Source: Pteria penguin
Taxonomy: Eukaryota; Mollusca; Bivalvia; Pterioida; Pteriidae
Direction of reading: 5' to 3'
DNA: 64,000 bases
NCBI GenBank assembly: GCA_035048485.1
Contig: CM068585.1
Coordinates: 2,701,468-2,765,467 of the forward strand
The notes below the pieces were generated by a model that searched no databases, had not been told where the DNA came from, and saw only the letters and a program-made list of their open reading frames with translations. Of this stretch, positions 28,401-43,400 are shown piece by piece; position 1 is the stretch's first letter; each line of letters begins with the position of its first letter. Both the position numbers and the translations under genes were made by a program.

Positions 28401-31400
28401 TAAAAAACAACCCAATTCAAGATACATGTAACTCAGAAACATAAAAACAACCCCAAATTTATAATCTGTGGCATTCTTGGGGGCTCCTCACTTGAAAGTT
28501 TTTTTTAACCTGGGGTGAAGAGCTTGAAAATAAAACACTGCATAGATAATGCTCCCATGGATGGTGGTATATGAGGTCACTGATCATCTTGACAGCTGAA
28601 GGTTCTGGGTTTGATTCTCGGGTGGGGCCACATCTTTTTCTCCTGCTTGTTACATTTGTACATAAATATAATTGTAAAATCAAAGGCCTGAAAGGCCATA
28701 AAGGCATCAAGCAGGATTGATTATCAAGCCGTTTAAAGTGCAAGTGGGGCAATGAGCAACTATGTGGATTAATTTCTTTAAATTAACTATGACTGGATAC
28801 ATGTGACAACAAGGGTATGATAGTAGGTCTCCGGACATTTGTCCTGGCAAGCTAAACACAAGAGCTGTCCTAACAGGACAAATACCCCACACGGCAAAAA
28901 AGTTGAACATGCAATAATTCAGGAAGCTGAACATTTAGTCTTGCCAAAATCCAATCAGAGTTTAGTCACCAAAGAAACAGCGACCGTGATTTATGCCACA
29001 CCCTTAGGTCATGGACAACAATCCTGTGAAGTATTATCCAAATCTATTAACCCAATAACAAGATATTGCCTGGACAGGATCTTTGACACCAAGTACACCG
29101 TGACCTTGATTGTTGACCTTCGGTCAAGGTCATGACACACCCTTGGGTCATGGGCAATAATCCTGTGAGATATTATCCAAATCTATTGACCAAATAAAAA
29201 GATACGACCCGGATACGATTTTAATAACCTTTAACCTTGGGTCAAGGCCATGACACACCCTTGGGCAATGGGCAACAATCCTGCGAAATATTATCTAAAT
29301 CCATCAACCCCATATAAAGATATGGCCCGGATAGTATTTTAACAACCAAGTCCACAGTAACATCCACCTTTGACCTATGACCTCAGGTCAAGGTCATGAC
29401 ACATCCTTAGGCAACGTGCAACACTAAATCCATCAGTCCAGTAAAAAGATATGGTCCGGACAGGATTTTAACAACCGAGTCCACACTGACCTAGACCTTT
29501 GACCTTGGGTTAAGGTCATGATACATCCTTAGGTCATGGGCAACAATCCTGTGAAATATTATCCAAATCTATTGACCAAATAAAAAGTTATGCTCCGGAC
29601 ACAAAGTGGCCCAGGATTTACTATCAAAGAGGTCTTAAGCCAAGGTCAAGGTCACAGTGACCAAATTTTGGTACATGACACATCCCGTTCCCATGAGACA
29701 TTCACATACCAAGTTTGATCATCCTGAGTCCTGTGGTACATAAGTTATCAAGCGGACATGAATCGGGACGCACAGACAGACGGACATGGTGATTCCTATA
29801 TAGGACCCCCCCCCCCCAACTTCCTTGGCGGGGGTATCATGGTAAATATTTCCAAGTTCTTGAAATTTGGAATCCCAAGTCTATAGAGTACATCAACGAC
29901 ATGTCTGTATTTCTGAATTTTGCCGTTTAAACGAATTTAAAATTGCTGATATATACGAATTGCTGCTATTTTGTATAAAATCATATAAATCAAAATTTTT
30001 CAATTGATAAACTAGGAGACAACTATAATTACGGTCATTACCGAACTCTATTGTGTTCTGTTTAATTTATATGTACAGTGTATGTAATGTATAAAATATT
30101 TACGTAGAAATACTGAGTGTAGAATAAACATATTCCAGTTCCTGCATAATAAGTGTTTCATTATTTCAAATGAAGCCATATCTGGGAAGTATAGTTTAGT
30201 TCTTAAACTATACATCCTTGGCCATATGTACAGGTAAACGCATGTGCGTTGTAAAAAAGCAAATAACAGACTAAACCGCGTGCCGGATATTTGGTGCGAT
30301 CAGCCATGAAATTCCTTGTCGATAGTTCCCAGATCGGCAGTTAAGGTAGTCTGCCGGTGTATAGAATTTTAATTGGTATGAAAATGTACATTTGTTCCGT
30401 GCTGCTGATGCTAGAAGGCGAATATGCCGGTATAAAGAACACAAATAAGAGCATGTACTTTTATCACTGGCAGATTTCTGCCGATTTCAGAATATGCAGT
30501 TATTTCGAGTGACGTTGTAACGAGAGTGGACTGTATATACCATTGAGGTTTATTAACAACAAATAATGCAAAATGCAGTTCAAACTTTCAGAATTCAATT
30601 CACTGCTGTATCTACAGTTGCATACTCATAACTGTGTGCACAGTTCACAAATCGATCTTTAATGAAAACATGACATCATGTATTCTTACGCCCCAATATC
30701 TAAGTTTATAAACAACATTCGGAACAATCTCGCCTTTTACATGAAAAGGTCGAGGATATCCGAAAGCATAAATGTCAAATTTGACCCTTGGTTAAGGTCA
30801 AATCTTGTATATACCTTCGCATAATTCAATCATGAATCACAATGTTTACGTATGTCATTTACGTCACATTGCATATTAAACATTTCTATGAATAAATGTT
30901 TCAAGGCAATAGAAGACAATCAGGAAGTATAATTGCATTTCTAGAATCTAATATGAGCTTTCAAAAGAAAGTACTATTTTCTTTCGTGAAAGAAATTTGG
31001 CCAGGAAATGCTGCGAAGAGGTAAAATTTTTACAATCCCTATAGGCTCTCGATCATGCTTCGCATGCTCGATGCCTAAAAAACGCGAGTAGAGGAAGCCA
31101 ACCTGGTGCCTTGACAGTTTCCTGGCCGACTCTGGCCGCCATACTGAGAGAATCTTTTCCTCCGTCTACAGCTATGCCAACCTTTTGCATTACATCACAC
31201 ATCGCTTTACAAGCGTCAAGTAATGCCGCTCCTTCTCCTGGTAACTTTGCTGGCCACATCCAGTTCCCACTACATTTCACATCCTGATAAAACAAGCGAT
31301 CTGACTTAATAGAACTGTCAATACTATAATAAAAAATATCACAGCTAACAGATATTTCACATCCTGATAAAATAAGCGATCTGACTTAATAGAACTTTTA

Positions 31401-34400
31401 ACACTATAATAAAAAAATATCACATCTATCAGACATCTTCCATCTAATAAAACAAACGATCTGACTTGATAGAACTTCTAATAAAACAAACGATCTGACT
31501 TGATAGAACTGTCAACACTACAACAAAAAATATCCCAGCTATCAGACATTTCACTTTTAATGTTTCATTGTTTGGTACTTTCTCTGTTTTTCTACTGTTG
31601 TTTTTCTGTTTACATATTACATCATAATTACCATAATCACCCATGTATAATGCACCCCATCATGGCATGTATAATGTGCATCCCCAAAGTTAGGAGAAAA
31701 TGACAAGAAAATGCTTACTTCATATGTATCATGTCCAGAATATAAATAAAGAAAAAGAAATTAATGAGCAGGTGCAAAGTTGATCTTGGCTGGTAAAATA
31801 TGTTTGTTGTAGCAAGCCATTATCTCTTATGGGGTACACATGCAGAGAAAATACCCTGATTATACAAACCTAGAAGGCAGTGTCTCTGGACAGACACAAC
31901 ATTATGAATGTTAGTGTGACAAGATATATCAATCACTGTAGCATAAATTCACATGTATATCATAAAGTGCATAGGGTGAAACATAAATCTATTTTTTGAA
32001 AATAGCTGGATAGAACAATTTAGCAACTGCAGAGTGCTACATCTATGTATCAATTCTGGAAATTAGCAGCGATAGCAATTTATGAAAATACATGTGAAGG
32101 ATTTTTAATTGCAAAACAGATACTTTATTGGTCAGCTGTACACTTTTAAAACAGTCAGTAACTAACGATGTATGGTAAATCAGATGACATTCACTGTAAA
32201 TATTCCATTGTTCAACACTCCCAAATATTAAGTCTAATTTGGGATTTTATGTCTTATAATCATCTTCTTCCAATATGAAGTGTACTAAAAAAAATCATAC
32301 ATGAGAGAAACACTTGCTGAATACATTATTTTTGCTTACACATAGCAGGTATTAGACACTACAACCAGTTTCCAGTTCATGGTCAATTAACTTCCTTATT
32401 ATCAAAGCACCTGATGGAAGTTCAACAAGCACACTCAGATGGAAATCTGGCTCACATTGTGCATTATACACAGGTGATTACAATATATACTTAGTATTAT
32501 CAACAACCATGGATTTTCCAATTATTTTGTTTTTACAAATTTCTACTTGATAAAGGACAAGAACGGGCCAAATATTTACAGGTCAAACTTCAAGGTCAAG
32601 TCATATGGTAAAAAACTTTGATACCCCATGAAAGGCCTTAGAACAAGGAATACACGAGTGAAATATCAAATTTCTGTCTCTAATGGTTCTAAACTTATGA
32701 TACAGGTTTTTGTCTATGGTCGACGATGACAATAACAACAACGACGACACCAGGGATATAACAATAGCTCTCTGGACATTCATCCTGGCAAGCTTAAAAC
32801 AATGTTTTGCTTACTCTATACATACTGAGTCAGAGTTCTTAAAATCTTTCGGTCCTCTTGGTAAAACTGATTAATTTCAAGAATGTACGAAATGATTAAT
32901 TATTGTGACGGTCCTTGAGACCGACAAATTCTTCAGCTTAATATTGTGATTTCAAATTCTGATCCAGAATAAAACTCTGGAAAATGTTTTGTCTTTATAA
33001 ATGCCTGATCAACTGCTGAGGTTTAAAGCATACACTACAGAGAACGGCTAATGTCCAGTTGTCATATCATCTTAGCTACTAACCACCGTGATCTTCTCTC
33101 CTGAAGTTTAACTGACCATCTTTAATGCAGAATCAGCACTGTGACAAATTAATGCAACAATAGCAGTGAATCACCACAGTATTGTGGCAATCCAGCATAA
33201 CCCTACTGTCTACAAATATGTAAACCATGCTTAAATATTTTTACAATGTATATACATGTAGCAATACAATGAAGTGATGACAGATGTTTGTATTCTGAAT
33301 CATTTATCATTCTCGTCAGCTACCAGGTGTCTTTACTGTGTACATACATGTAGCAATACAATGAAGTGATGACAGAGGTTTGTATTCTGAATCATTTATC
33401 ATTCTCGTCAGCTACCAGGTGTCTTTACTGTGAGATGAATAAAAGTTAAAAACGTTATCTTTTATAAGCATCTTTTTATTAATGACGTCTGTGTGTATAT
33501 TAATGACGTCTTTATGTGTATATTTCTTTGTAGACACATCATTGCTAAACTGTAATACAGTTTATTAATCGAAAGAAATACTGCTCATAGATATACGAAC
33601 GAAATACATGTAGATAACAATTCAGAATGACTCTCACAAATACTGTGATCATTAAAAGTGCATTTAAATGAAAAGAAAAGACCCAAAATAAATAGCCCTT
33701 GAGCAAAAACGCTTGTGTTACACCTCGATATTTAGATAAGACTTTATGATGCTTAATTGTACTTTCAATAGTTATACAATGTATAGCCGCAATCATCTAC
33801 TATGCTGTATTGAATCACCACTATTGACTATCGTGGTGGTGAAGTGTGGTGCGAGGATTTACAGCAATGTAAATGTGACCGTCTGCGTAAAAATATTCAG
33901 CTGAATTGGACAATTCGCAATCTCTGTGGTGTACATGTGACCCTGACAACACGTTTTTTTTGCAGATGAAGTTTGTCGAGGGGCAAAGCTTAGTAAACCA
34001 AAAGCCTACTCATAAGGTGTTTCCCCAGCCAAAAAGCCTTTGAAGAAAAATCGTCCGGCACGGATATTCACATCAGAATATAAAGAGACGGGGTTGTTTA
34101 AAACATGATCCAAATAGAGGCATGAAATGTACTGTTAGTATTGATACCAATACCTATAAATCTGGCCCAAAACATTTCCTTTCAGGTTCTAGAAACTACT
34201 GTTTTTCTGCCATCAATACAGGCAAAATGTTTTTGCTTGACTAGTTTCTGTCTGGACAGACAAGTTTGTGGCAAATGTCAGTCCAAATGACTGACACCTG
34301 AAAAAAGATTTCAAGAACTATGACCAAGGGTTTCCTGTTATATCTAATTGCACATACTAACTGGTTGCACACTTGACCCTACCTTGAGATCTGATATACT

Positions 34401-37400
34401 GGCAAAGACGAGGTTTGTAAGAGCTTCGCCCACAGACATTCTGGCTCCACATGCTGCGTCTATCAATCCCTTCACAGGCTGTTCCCCTATAGCAGTAGCT
34501 GATCCTACCTAAAAAACAAGCAATGACATATCACCACACCCTTTCCTAAAAGAATAAGTCCTTATAAATAGAAAGTACAAGTTTAGATGTCTGATTTGTG
34601 GACTGATCAAAATATACATGGGTAACAGTCAAAACAGGCTTTATTCATAAAAAACATTAAAGGTTCAACAGTAGCTCCATTTTTTCTTATCTTCATTATG
34701 ATTAATGTTTGTATGAACATTTACTTGTATTACTTACATTCTTCAAACTCTTGAATAATTGGGGGTATACATGTGTCGGTTTACTGACCTTGTTCATGTA
34801 GGATAATGCTGTCACAGCTACATCCGCTAGTGGTGTATGCAGTGGTCCAACACATTGTTGTTGGGCAATCAGGCCTGTCACACTACGATCGACCTAATCC
34901 CAAAATTAAAACAGATACTACATAGGAAAATTAGATATAATGCAAGAAATATAATAATCATATAATGTATATAAAGTATTGTCTACAATGTTTCAAACAA
35001 ATGTTTTCCATTCCAAAACGTTCCCTTTTGAAAACAGACCATATGGACTACAGTTTAAGTAGTTAAATCCCTTTCTAATGTAGAACCTTAACATTAAACA
35101 TCTGAAAACATGAAATTACCATGGCTACCATAAGCAGGAACAGAAATTACCATGACAACCATAAGCAAGAACAGAACTGAACATGGCGACCATAAGTAGG
35201 ACTAGATTGGTGATCTTTTGATTACCATGGCTACAGTAAGCAGAACTAGAGTGGTGACTTTTTGATTACCATAGCTACAGTTAGCATGACTAGACAGGTG
35301 ATCTTTTGATAACCATGGCTACAGTAAGAAGGACTAGACTGGTGATGTTTTGAATACCATGGTTACACTAAGCAGGACTAGACTGGAGATCTTTTGAATA
35401 CCATGGTTACACTAAGCAGGACTAAGCTGGTGATCTTTTGATTACTATGGCTGCTGTAAGTGGGACTAGACTTGTGATATTTTGCATCAAAAAACCTGAA
35501 TACAGTGGCCTATACTTAATCTGAGTATGTGTCAGCTGATATTTCATTTTAATACTCAAACACCAAACTATTTCTACCAATACCTAAGTCTGTAATAATT
35601 TGCCCTCTTTATCTGATAATAAAACTTCATACTTTGATTTATCTAATATCCAATATATCTGTTAAATATGTCGACCCAAATAAAATGCTTTGTAAGTTCC
35701 AATATTGTATTGATTCTGGACACTCAATCTTGTCAGTAGGCATTTCACACTTAACATTGAGCAGCAAAGCATTCAATGAGAGATGAAATTGATATATGAA
35801 AAAGGGCTATTCAGAATCCAGTCAAAATTAACACAGTATTTGCCTCAGGTGGGCTTTAAAAAGGAGAAAAGAGCGATGGGTCCAAGGCTTTCAAAATGTG
35901 AAAGTACCCAGTACATCTACCTAGCTAAAATAATGAAGGATATCAGCTGAAAGTGGAAAAAAATATCACTTTGTAACTGGCCTACCACTGATATTGGTTA
36001 TTTGCATATCTTAGGAAAGTACCACCTGATTATAATCTTGTTGAAAACCCTTAAACAAAGACATTTAAATGGAGAATTATTTTACATATTAATTCAGGAT
36101 TGACCGAGAACGATAAATCATAAGACATACCTTATTAGTGAGGTATCGTTTACTGCCTACCGCTGGCAGTCGAAGCACTCTCTCCAAAGCATGTCGGATC
36201 CGCAGATTGTCTGGTAATGACAAGGCTATGAGCTCAGATCGCATCCTTTTTAAGTGAAATACCTAAGCAGAGTAAATCCATTTGTTAGTAGATAAGTAAC
36301 GATGAATAGTGGGTATCAAATCAAAAACAGAGGATTGTAGGTACTGGACGAAAAGGCATGAGAGAATTGCTTTATAAAAGGTAAGTTAGTGAGAATTTAT
36401 CAATATTTACATCATGCATCCAAAATTTTCATTGAATATTATCATGCATAACAAAAGCAACGCCAACATAGCATATGCACCCCCCTGGTAATTTTTGTAA
36501 CGTGGGCATAACTCACATGACCACATTAGAGGTCATCTACTCCTCATAATCATCCACAAACAAAATTTTTCCATTCAAAAGTTTGTGTCTAATGATTAAC
36601 AGATATGTCACTTGTCTTCATTTAATTTAGACATCAGTATTAACTGACACAAAACAAAATCAAAATAAACATGCCAAAGACAGGTATCCTAATTATAACT
36701 TGCCAACTTGACCTACACGTAGATATCCTTAAGATGTATCTGTATACCATATATCAATTCAATATATCTATCTGTTTCTGAGATAATGAGCAGAAACTGG
36801 TAATTTTTAAAAATTTTCTAAGTCCAAGGGAGATAACTCTGACAAAAATTGATGAACCATAACCAAATTTAAACTTGACCTAGATATCCTTGAAATGTAT
36901 CTGTATACCAAATATCAGTTCAATATCTTTAAAGGTTTCAGAAATAATGAGGGGAAACTGTAAATGGACCGACCAACTGACAGACGGACCGACAACAGCA
37001 AAACGCTATGCCTCTCATTCTTCGAAGGGGGGGGGGGGTAAAATTATATCATACTTCTCCTAACAGACAAATATCAAGTTAAATGAAGGAATACCTTTCG
37101 TGGCATGGACCCAAGAACATGCTCTAACTCCAAATCAACTGGATGCTCAAAGTTCTTTTTTCTTTTCTTTGAAGGCAGATTTGGCTGTTCATCTTCTTTC
37201 TCAAAATCTTCAAGGCGAATCTAAATTTCAGAGATTTCAAAACTTGAGAGAAGACATTTGTTTTTCAATCTTTCTATCCATGTTATTAAAATGACCAAGT
37301 TTAAATAATTTGAAAAACAAGAATAGTTTTGCCTCATGTTAGGCTTAACAACATGAGTGCAAAATGGAAGGAGAATTTGAAAATGAGTATCTTTTAAAGT

Positions 37401-40400
37401 ATAACAATCTTTAATTTAATGAAAGACATTTTAAGAAGGCACTGTATAAAGAAAATATAAAAATATGTTTTGAAAAGGAGGTAGAAGATTGCAGTAAATG
37501 TTACAAAGTAAAAACTTTGGTTCAAACAAATGTACATAATCTAACGCCATATCCACTTAAAGGTGCTTAAATAACAAAATGCAAATAAACAACTGAGAAG
37601 AGAAATGGACATCAGAATAGCATTAAACCAATATGCTCCATAGTACACATTAACTAAGACCACAACTATTTTGTCCAAAATAATTGACAATAAACAAAGT
37701 AATAATCTGCACAAAAAAGCTGCACAAGACCAGTTTTTAAGACAAATATCTTCAAGAGGAGGAAAAGGATCAGTTAAACACTGGATCAAAATTAAATTCC
37801 CCATTCTATGATTCCAACCCTATGGTTTAGTAAGGAACATTTGCCTGTATAAAATGCCAAACATTGCGTTGATGAAGATTGTGTGACCATTTTCTTTATT
37901 TCTATAATGGCAAAAGACCAACCCTTCTATTTTGTTACTGAATGCAAAGTTGTAAAACATCTATTATAAATTGCACATTTCATTAACTCGAAGACCACTA
38001 CCATATGATGTACATACCCTTCCATCGCCAGTGATTTGACCTACAAAGCACACAGGGCACCTCTCCCTCTGTGCAATCCTCTTGACCATCTCTTTGTCTT
38101 GCTTACGAAGCAGTATAGCATTACTTTCCTGGTATTCTGCTCCCCAAACCTCCATCACACTCAATGTTGGATCACCTAACTGGAAACTCGAAGCTTTGAC
38201 CACAGCTCCTGCTGGTTCTACTATTTCCTTCAGCACATTTCCTAAAAGTAAATTACTTGCGTCATTTGGATATTACTTGCATATTTCTTTGTTGTAGAAA
38301 CAAACTAAAAATCCCAGTGCTTGTGTTTACTTCATCAAATTTTTCAAAGAAAATTTTGGAAATATCTGCCCAAAACTGATGATTGATGAACAATGCCTTC
38401 AAGAGGTATTTTTAGCACACAGCGATTACACACTAAAGCAGCGTTGATTCATTCATCTTGCTTACTATGCATAGTGCCTCGATCATACAGGATTTGTATA
38501 TGTGGTTAAATCTCATGTTACTATATTCTATTAAAACCATTAATAATGATTTGATAAGAAACGTATGTGTAACTTTTTATACGGCATATATATGTTACAT
38601 TAAATGTGCAACAATGATCAATTAAAAATAGTAATGCAGGCATGACGACAGACGGTTGTCCACTCACCCTAGGCGACAAGAAATGCTTGAGGTCGAGTGT
38701 AGACCTTTAAATGTATCACCCAAGTGGGGAGTTTGATAAATAACAAATATAACCATATTCTTCATTTCCGCCAGCTTAAAATGACCTTGTCTTTTATCAG
38801 TTTTATTGGTTTATAGCAATTTGTGTGTTATTTAAATATCAAGAATTACCAGTCTATAAAATGACTGTGGACATAACTCACATACTCAAGAGAGATAACT
38901 CTAATGTAAACTGGTACATATACATCTGAAAGTGAATCTCATATCTTCTGCTGTACAAATGCACCTAAAATAGCTGTATCTTACGACAAGATAATCCTTT
39001 ATTAGCGTATCTGATTCATTACAAATTGCATATGGTGATAAACAATTCAGGTTTAACAATACTCATATTAGTTTCCATAAATTGGATATTGACCCTGACA
39101 TCCATGACTCCTGAGCTTCTTACCATTGCCTCCAGCCCCTTGATCATGTATGCTGACAATGGGATTTTTGGCCCTCATCTCTATACATGCTCTGATCACC
39201 CGATTAAGTTTCTGCTCCATTTCTGGGTCCCCTCTCTGGACTGCTCCGAAGTCTAACTCCACCTTGTTATCACCCTGCACCTGGACGGAAGAAGCTGCCC
39301 CACCACCTACGCCAATCCTGTACACAGGACCTCCTACCTTAGCTACCTCCATTCCTAGAAAAATGTCTGTATCATTACTTGTTCCAAGTAAGGTCTTTGT
39401 TCCAAGTAAGGTCTATGTAAGTATCTGAAACTTATCTCAAAGTTCTGTAATATATAAGTCAAGACTATGACACATGATTTCACTGTATTAAAAATACTTT
39501 GTTACCTTTCTTTGGTTCTTCTTTTCTGATATGCATCACCTCTAGCTGACCTATGCCCCCGCTGAACATTATAGGTTTGATATATTCTCTTCTTTCACCA
39601 TTTTGTAGTGTGAGACCAAATGAACGAGCAAAGCCAGCTAATACTGGTTCCCCAAATTTGTTTCCATAGTCAGATGCTCCATTACTAGCCTCTATTGCTA
39701 TGGTAACAGGAGAAGCAAAGTTTGATGGATAGACATAGTCTTGTGTTTCCCAGGGTTGTATGTAACCTGAAAATCATTATTCACTTAAATAAATCAGAAA
39801 ATGTCAACATTCAAACTGCATATTTTCTTATATTGTGTATGTAGTTAAATTTGTCATTATTTTATTTTTGTAGACTTTGGAATCTTTTAACACTTTCTAC
39901 ACATTTTACCATAATTTATGGTTAATCCATGCAAAGAAATATGGAGCACTTTGTGGTCAATGTAAAAGTAACCATCTCACAATTATAATATCAAACAAAT
40001 AGTCTTGTCACATGACATCCATATGCTCATTTTACTATCCTAAGCTTTCAATGTTCAAAGAACGAGTATATCGTTTACTTTATTGTGTTGCCTATGTCAC
40101 ATAGTGATACTTGTGGATCATTCTATCTACTGCCTGCCCATGGGTCTTACTTCAATTGTAATACTTTTCTAATTACCCAAGGGTCAATTAACAAGTTCCA
40201 AGTACAGTCAATACTGTTAAAGCGACCACTTGTATTAAGCGTCCCTCTGCTGTAAGCGACCAGTGTGATATACGACCAACGGGTTTTGCTATATAAACTA
40301 TCTGTATTAAGCGGCCATCTGTCTAACGCGACCAGCGGACACCATTTACCCTACCTACTGAGTCAATTTATCTGTATTAAGCGACCAATTAAGATCTGAC

Positions 40401-43400
40401 TGCGGTGATTAAAAAACTTCTCTCGTTCGCGGAATATGCCCCCGGCGTATAATTGCCTGTAATTGTTTTCAAAACACGAGTGCTTGAAAATTTGTTGATA
40501 TGAGTTCAAACCAAACATTGTAGTCCTCAGTTAATATTCATAACTTAAAATGGCTTCGAAACGGAAGGTGTTGACATTAGAGGAACGTATGGGCGTATTA
40601 AAATGTGTAGAACAAGGAAAAAGTGCGCGGGCTGTAGCATTAGAGTATGGTGTGGGAAAAACGCAAGTTGGACAAATTATTAAACGTAAAGCAGAAATTA
40701 TAGAAGACTACGAGAATAATATGCCGGGAGAGTCTAAACGCAAACGTCGCAAAACAGGGAATGAGGATATCAATGAGCTTACATGGGAATGGTTTAAAGA
40801 GGCAATGACAAGACGTATAAATGTAAACGGGCCGTTAATACAACAGAGAGCGCTTGACTTTGCCAAAGATTTGAACAACGACACATTTAAAGCATCAAAC
40901 GGATGGCTAATTTCCTTTTTAAAAAGACATAATATTGTACTTGGAACAATGAGCGGTGAAAGGGGTGATGTTGACGATAATGTCGTCAAAGATTGGACGG
41001 ATAAATTATCCTCCCTTTGCCATGGATACGAGCCTCGTAACATATTCAATATGGATGAAACCGGATTGTTTTATCGGTAAGTCGAGACGCTTTCATTTAT
41101 AAATAAAAAAATATTCATTAAAATAAACAAACATATCAAACCACTTTTTTTACAAATTTAAATGTCTTCTCCAATCACGCTCAAAAAATATTCTATCATT
41201 TTCAGTGATACAACACGTCAGACGTATCACATAAAAGGGGATGAATGTGCCGGTGGCAAGAGGTCAAAGGAACGCGTAACATTAGCTTTGTGTTCTAGTA
41301 TGACGGGTGAAAAACTTACACCTTTATTCATAGGGAAATCCAAGACCCCCCGTTGTTTCAATGGTATAAAGCCCGAGTCCTTGCCAGTGATATACAGAAA
41401 TAACAAAAAAGCGTGGATGAATAGTGCTCTGTTCGAGGAATGGCTCCGTACACTTGACAAACAAATGAAACAACAGAAACGCAAAATTCTCCTATTCTTA
41501 GACAATGCACCCTGTCATCCCAAACTATCGCTTCAAAATGTAAAATTGCAGTTCTTTCCCCCAAACACCACGTGCAAATTACAACCCATGGATCAGGGTA
41601 TTATTCAAACTTTAAAACTGAAATTCCGTAAACGGCAATTGCAACACATGATTCGGCAAATGCAAAAGTTCTGAGATTTTGCACGGCATTTCAATTCTTA
41701 ATGCAGTCTACTGGGTTTCATCTGCGTGGAAGGAAATCGAACCTTCCACCATTGTCAAATGTTTTGCGAAATCCGGATTAAAATTTACACAAGACGACGA
41801 AACTGACGACGGAATTGTGCGCGACAGTGATGATGACGAGGATGATGAAATTCCATTACAAGTTATAAAATTATCACGAGAGTTATTCGGTTGCGAATTT
41901 AAAGAACTAACGGCGATCGACCGCAATGTTCTTACATGTAACGATGACCAGATGAAATGGGATCAGAGTGCGAGGTCAATACTAGACGCAATCCGAGACG
42001 AAAATAACGAAAGTGCTACTGAGGACGACGAAGAAGACGACGATGAAAACATACAGACAAGTGACACTATGATAACGAGCGGAGATTTCTCAGACTATAT
42101 CGATAAAATGAAAAGATATGCGTCCGTAAATAGCATGCCTGACATTTATGAACATTTAATGAGAATTGACGATCTATTCACAGAGGAAGTTATAAAAGTG
42201 ACAAAGCAATCGGATATTAGATCGTTCTTTACGGCTTAAAAACTGCAACAATATCATTGTTGAACATGTATATACAATGTATTTCTTCAATAAATGTTCT
42301 TCTGCATATATTTTGAAGTTTACGATTTTGCAAATTTCTATTTAGCGACCATCTGTCTTAAGCGACCATCTTAGACTTTTCCCTGCACTGGTCGCTTAAT
42401 ACAGTATTGACTGTAATAACACTGATCACAATTGCTAGTCAAACGAAATCCATACAGCATATTTGTCACAGCTCAGATTACCTGGAATCTGCAGATTACC
42501 AAAGCTATATCCTGCCGTGCCTGCCACCACATGAGCACCACGTCCTGCACTTTGAATATCTCGGATACGACCTCCTGTCCCAGTGGTAGCTCCAGGAAAT
42601 GGTGCCACTCCTACAGATAAATATAATTCCTTAAAAAATCTGTGTAAATCATGAGATTTGGTAACTTTCATATAAATATGGAATATCGCAACTACAATAA
42701 TGTCAACATACACACACGTTATGACATCATAATTATAATTATGATGTTAGTTGCCCACTTAAAAGTGCCAACATCAAGAACAATGGATTCGGTAGGTGAC
42801 TAAATGGAAACCGTGACAGATTTTACTAGTTGTGATACTCCGAATTCTGTCAATCAAAATCAGATTAAAACAAAATGTTGACAAACACTGTTGCCCTCTG
42901 ATGGCAGCAATATCCAGAAATATTTTGAAAAGCCAAAGTCAGGGTCAAAGTAATTAAGTAAAACTTTCTGGTACCTACAGGAATGTTTCTTCACAAGTAT
43001 ATAAATTACTGACAATGTGTATGTAAAATGTCAAAACTTGTCTATAACTATTTCAAAATTATGCTTACTGCAGGCAGACAACTAATGAATATAACCCGAT
43101 AGAAGGAAAGAAATGCCCCTAAATTCACAAGAATAATAAGAATTAAAGAGATATCTGATAAATTAATGCATGTTGGTATCTATGAACAGAGAGTAATTTG
43201 AAATTTGGAAATATCTTATATGTTTTACCTCTTGACACTTATAATGTATAACACTTAATATTTACGATGTTCTTGGCAATTCCCTTATCTTTAACATTAC
43301 TATTGTTGTTTATATTTCTTGATATCAAAGAATTTTAAGCAGTCATTCATTTGGTCATTTAATGTAATTTTGACATCACCTCAGCTCATTATTGTAAGAA

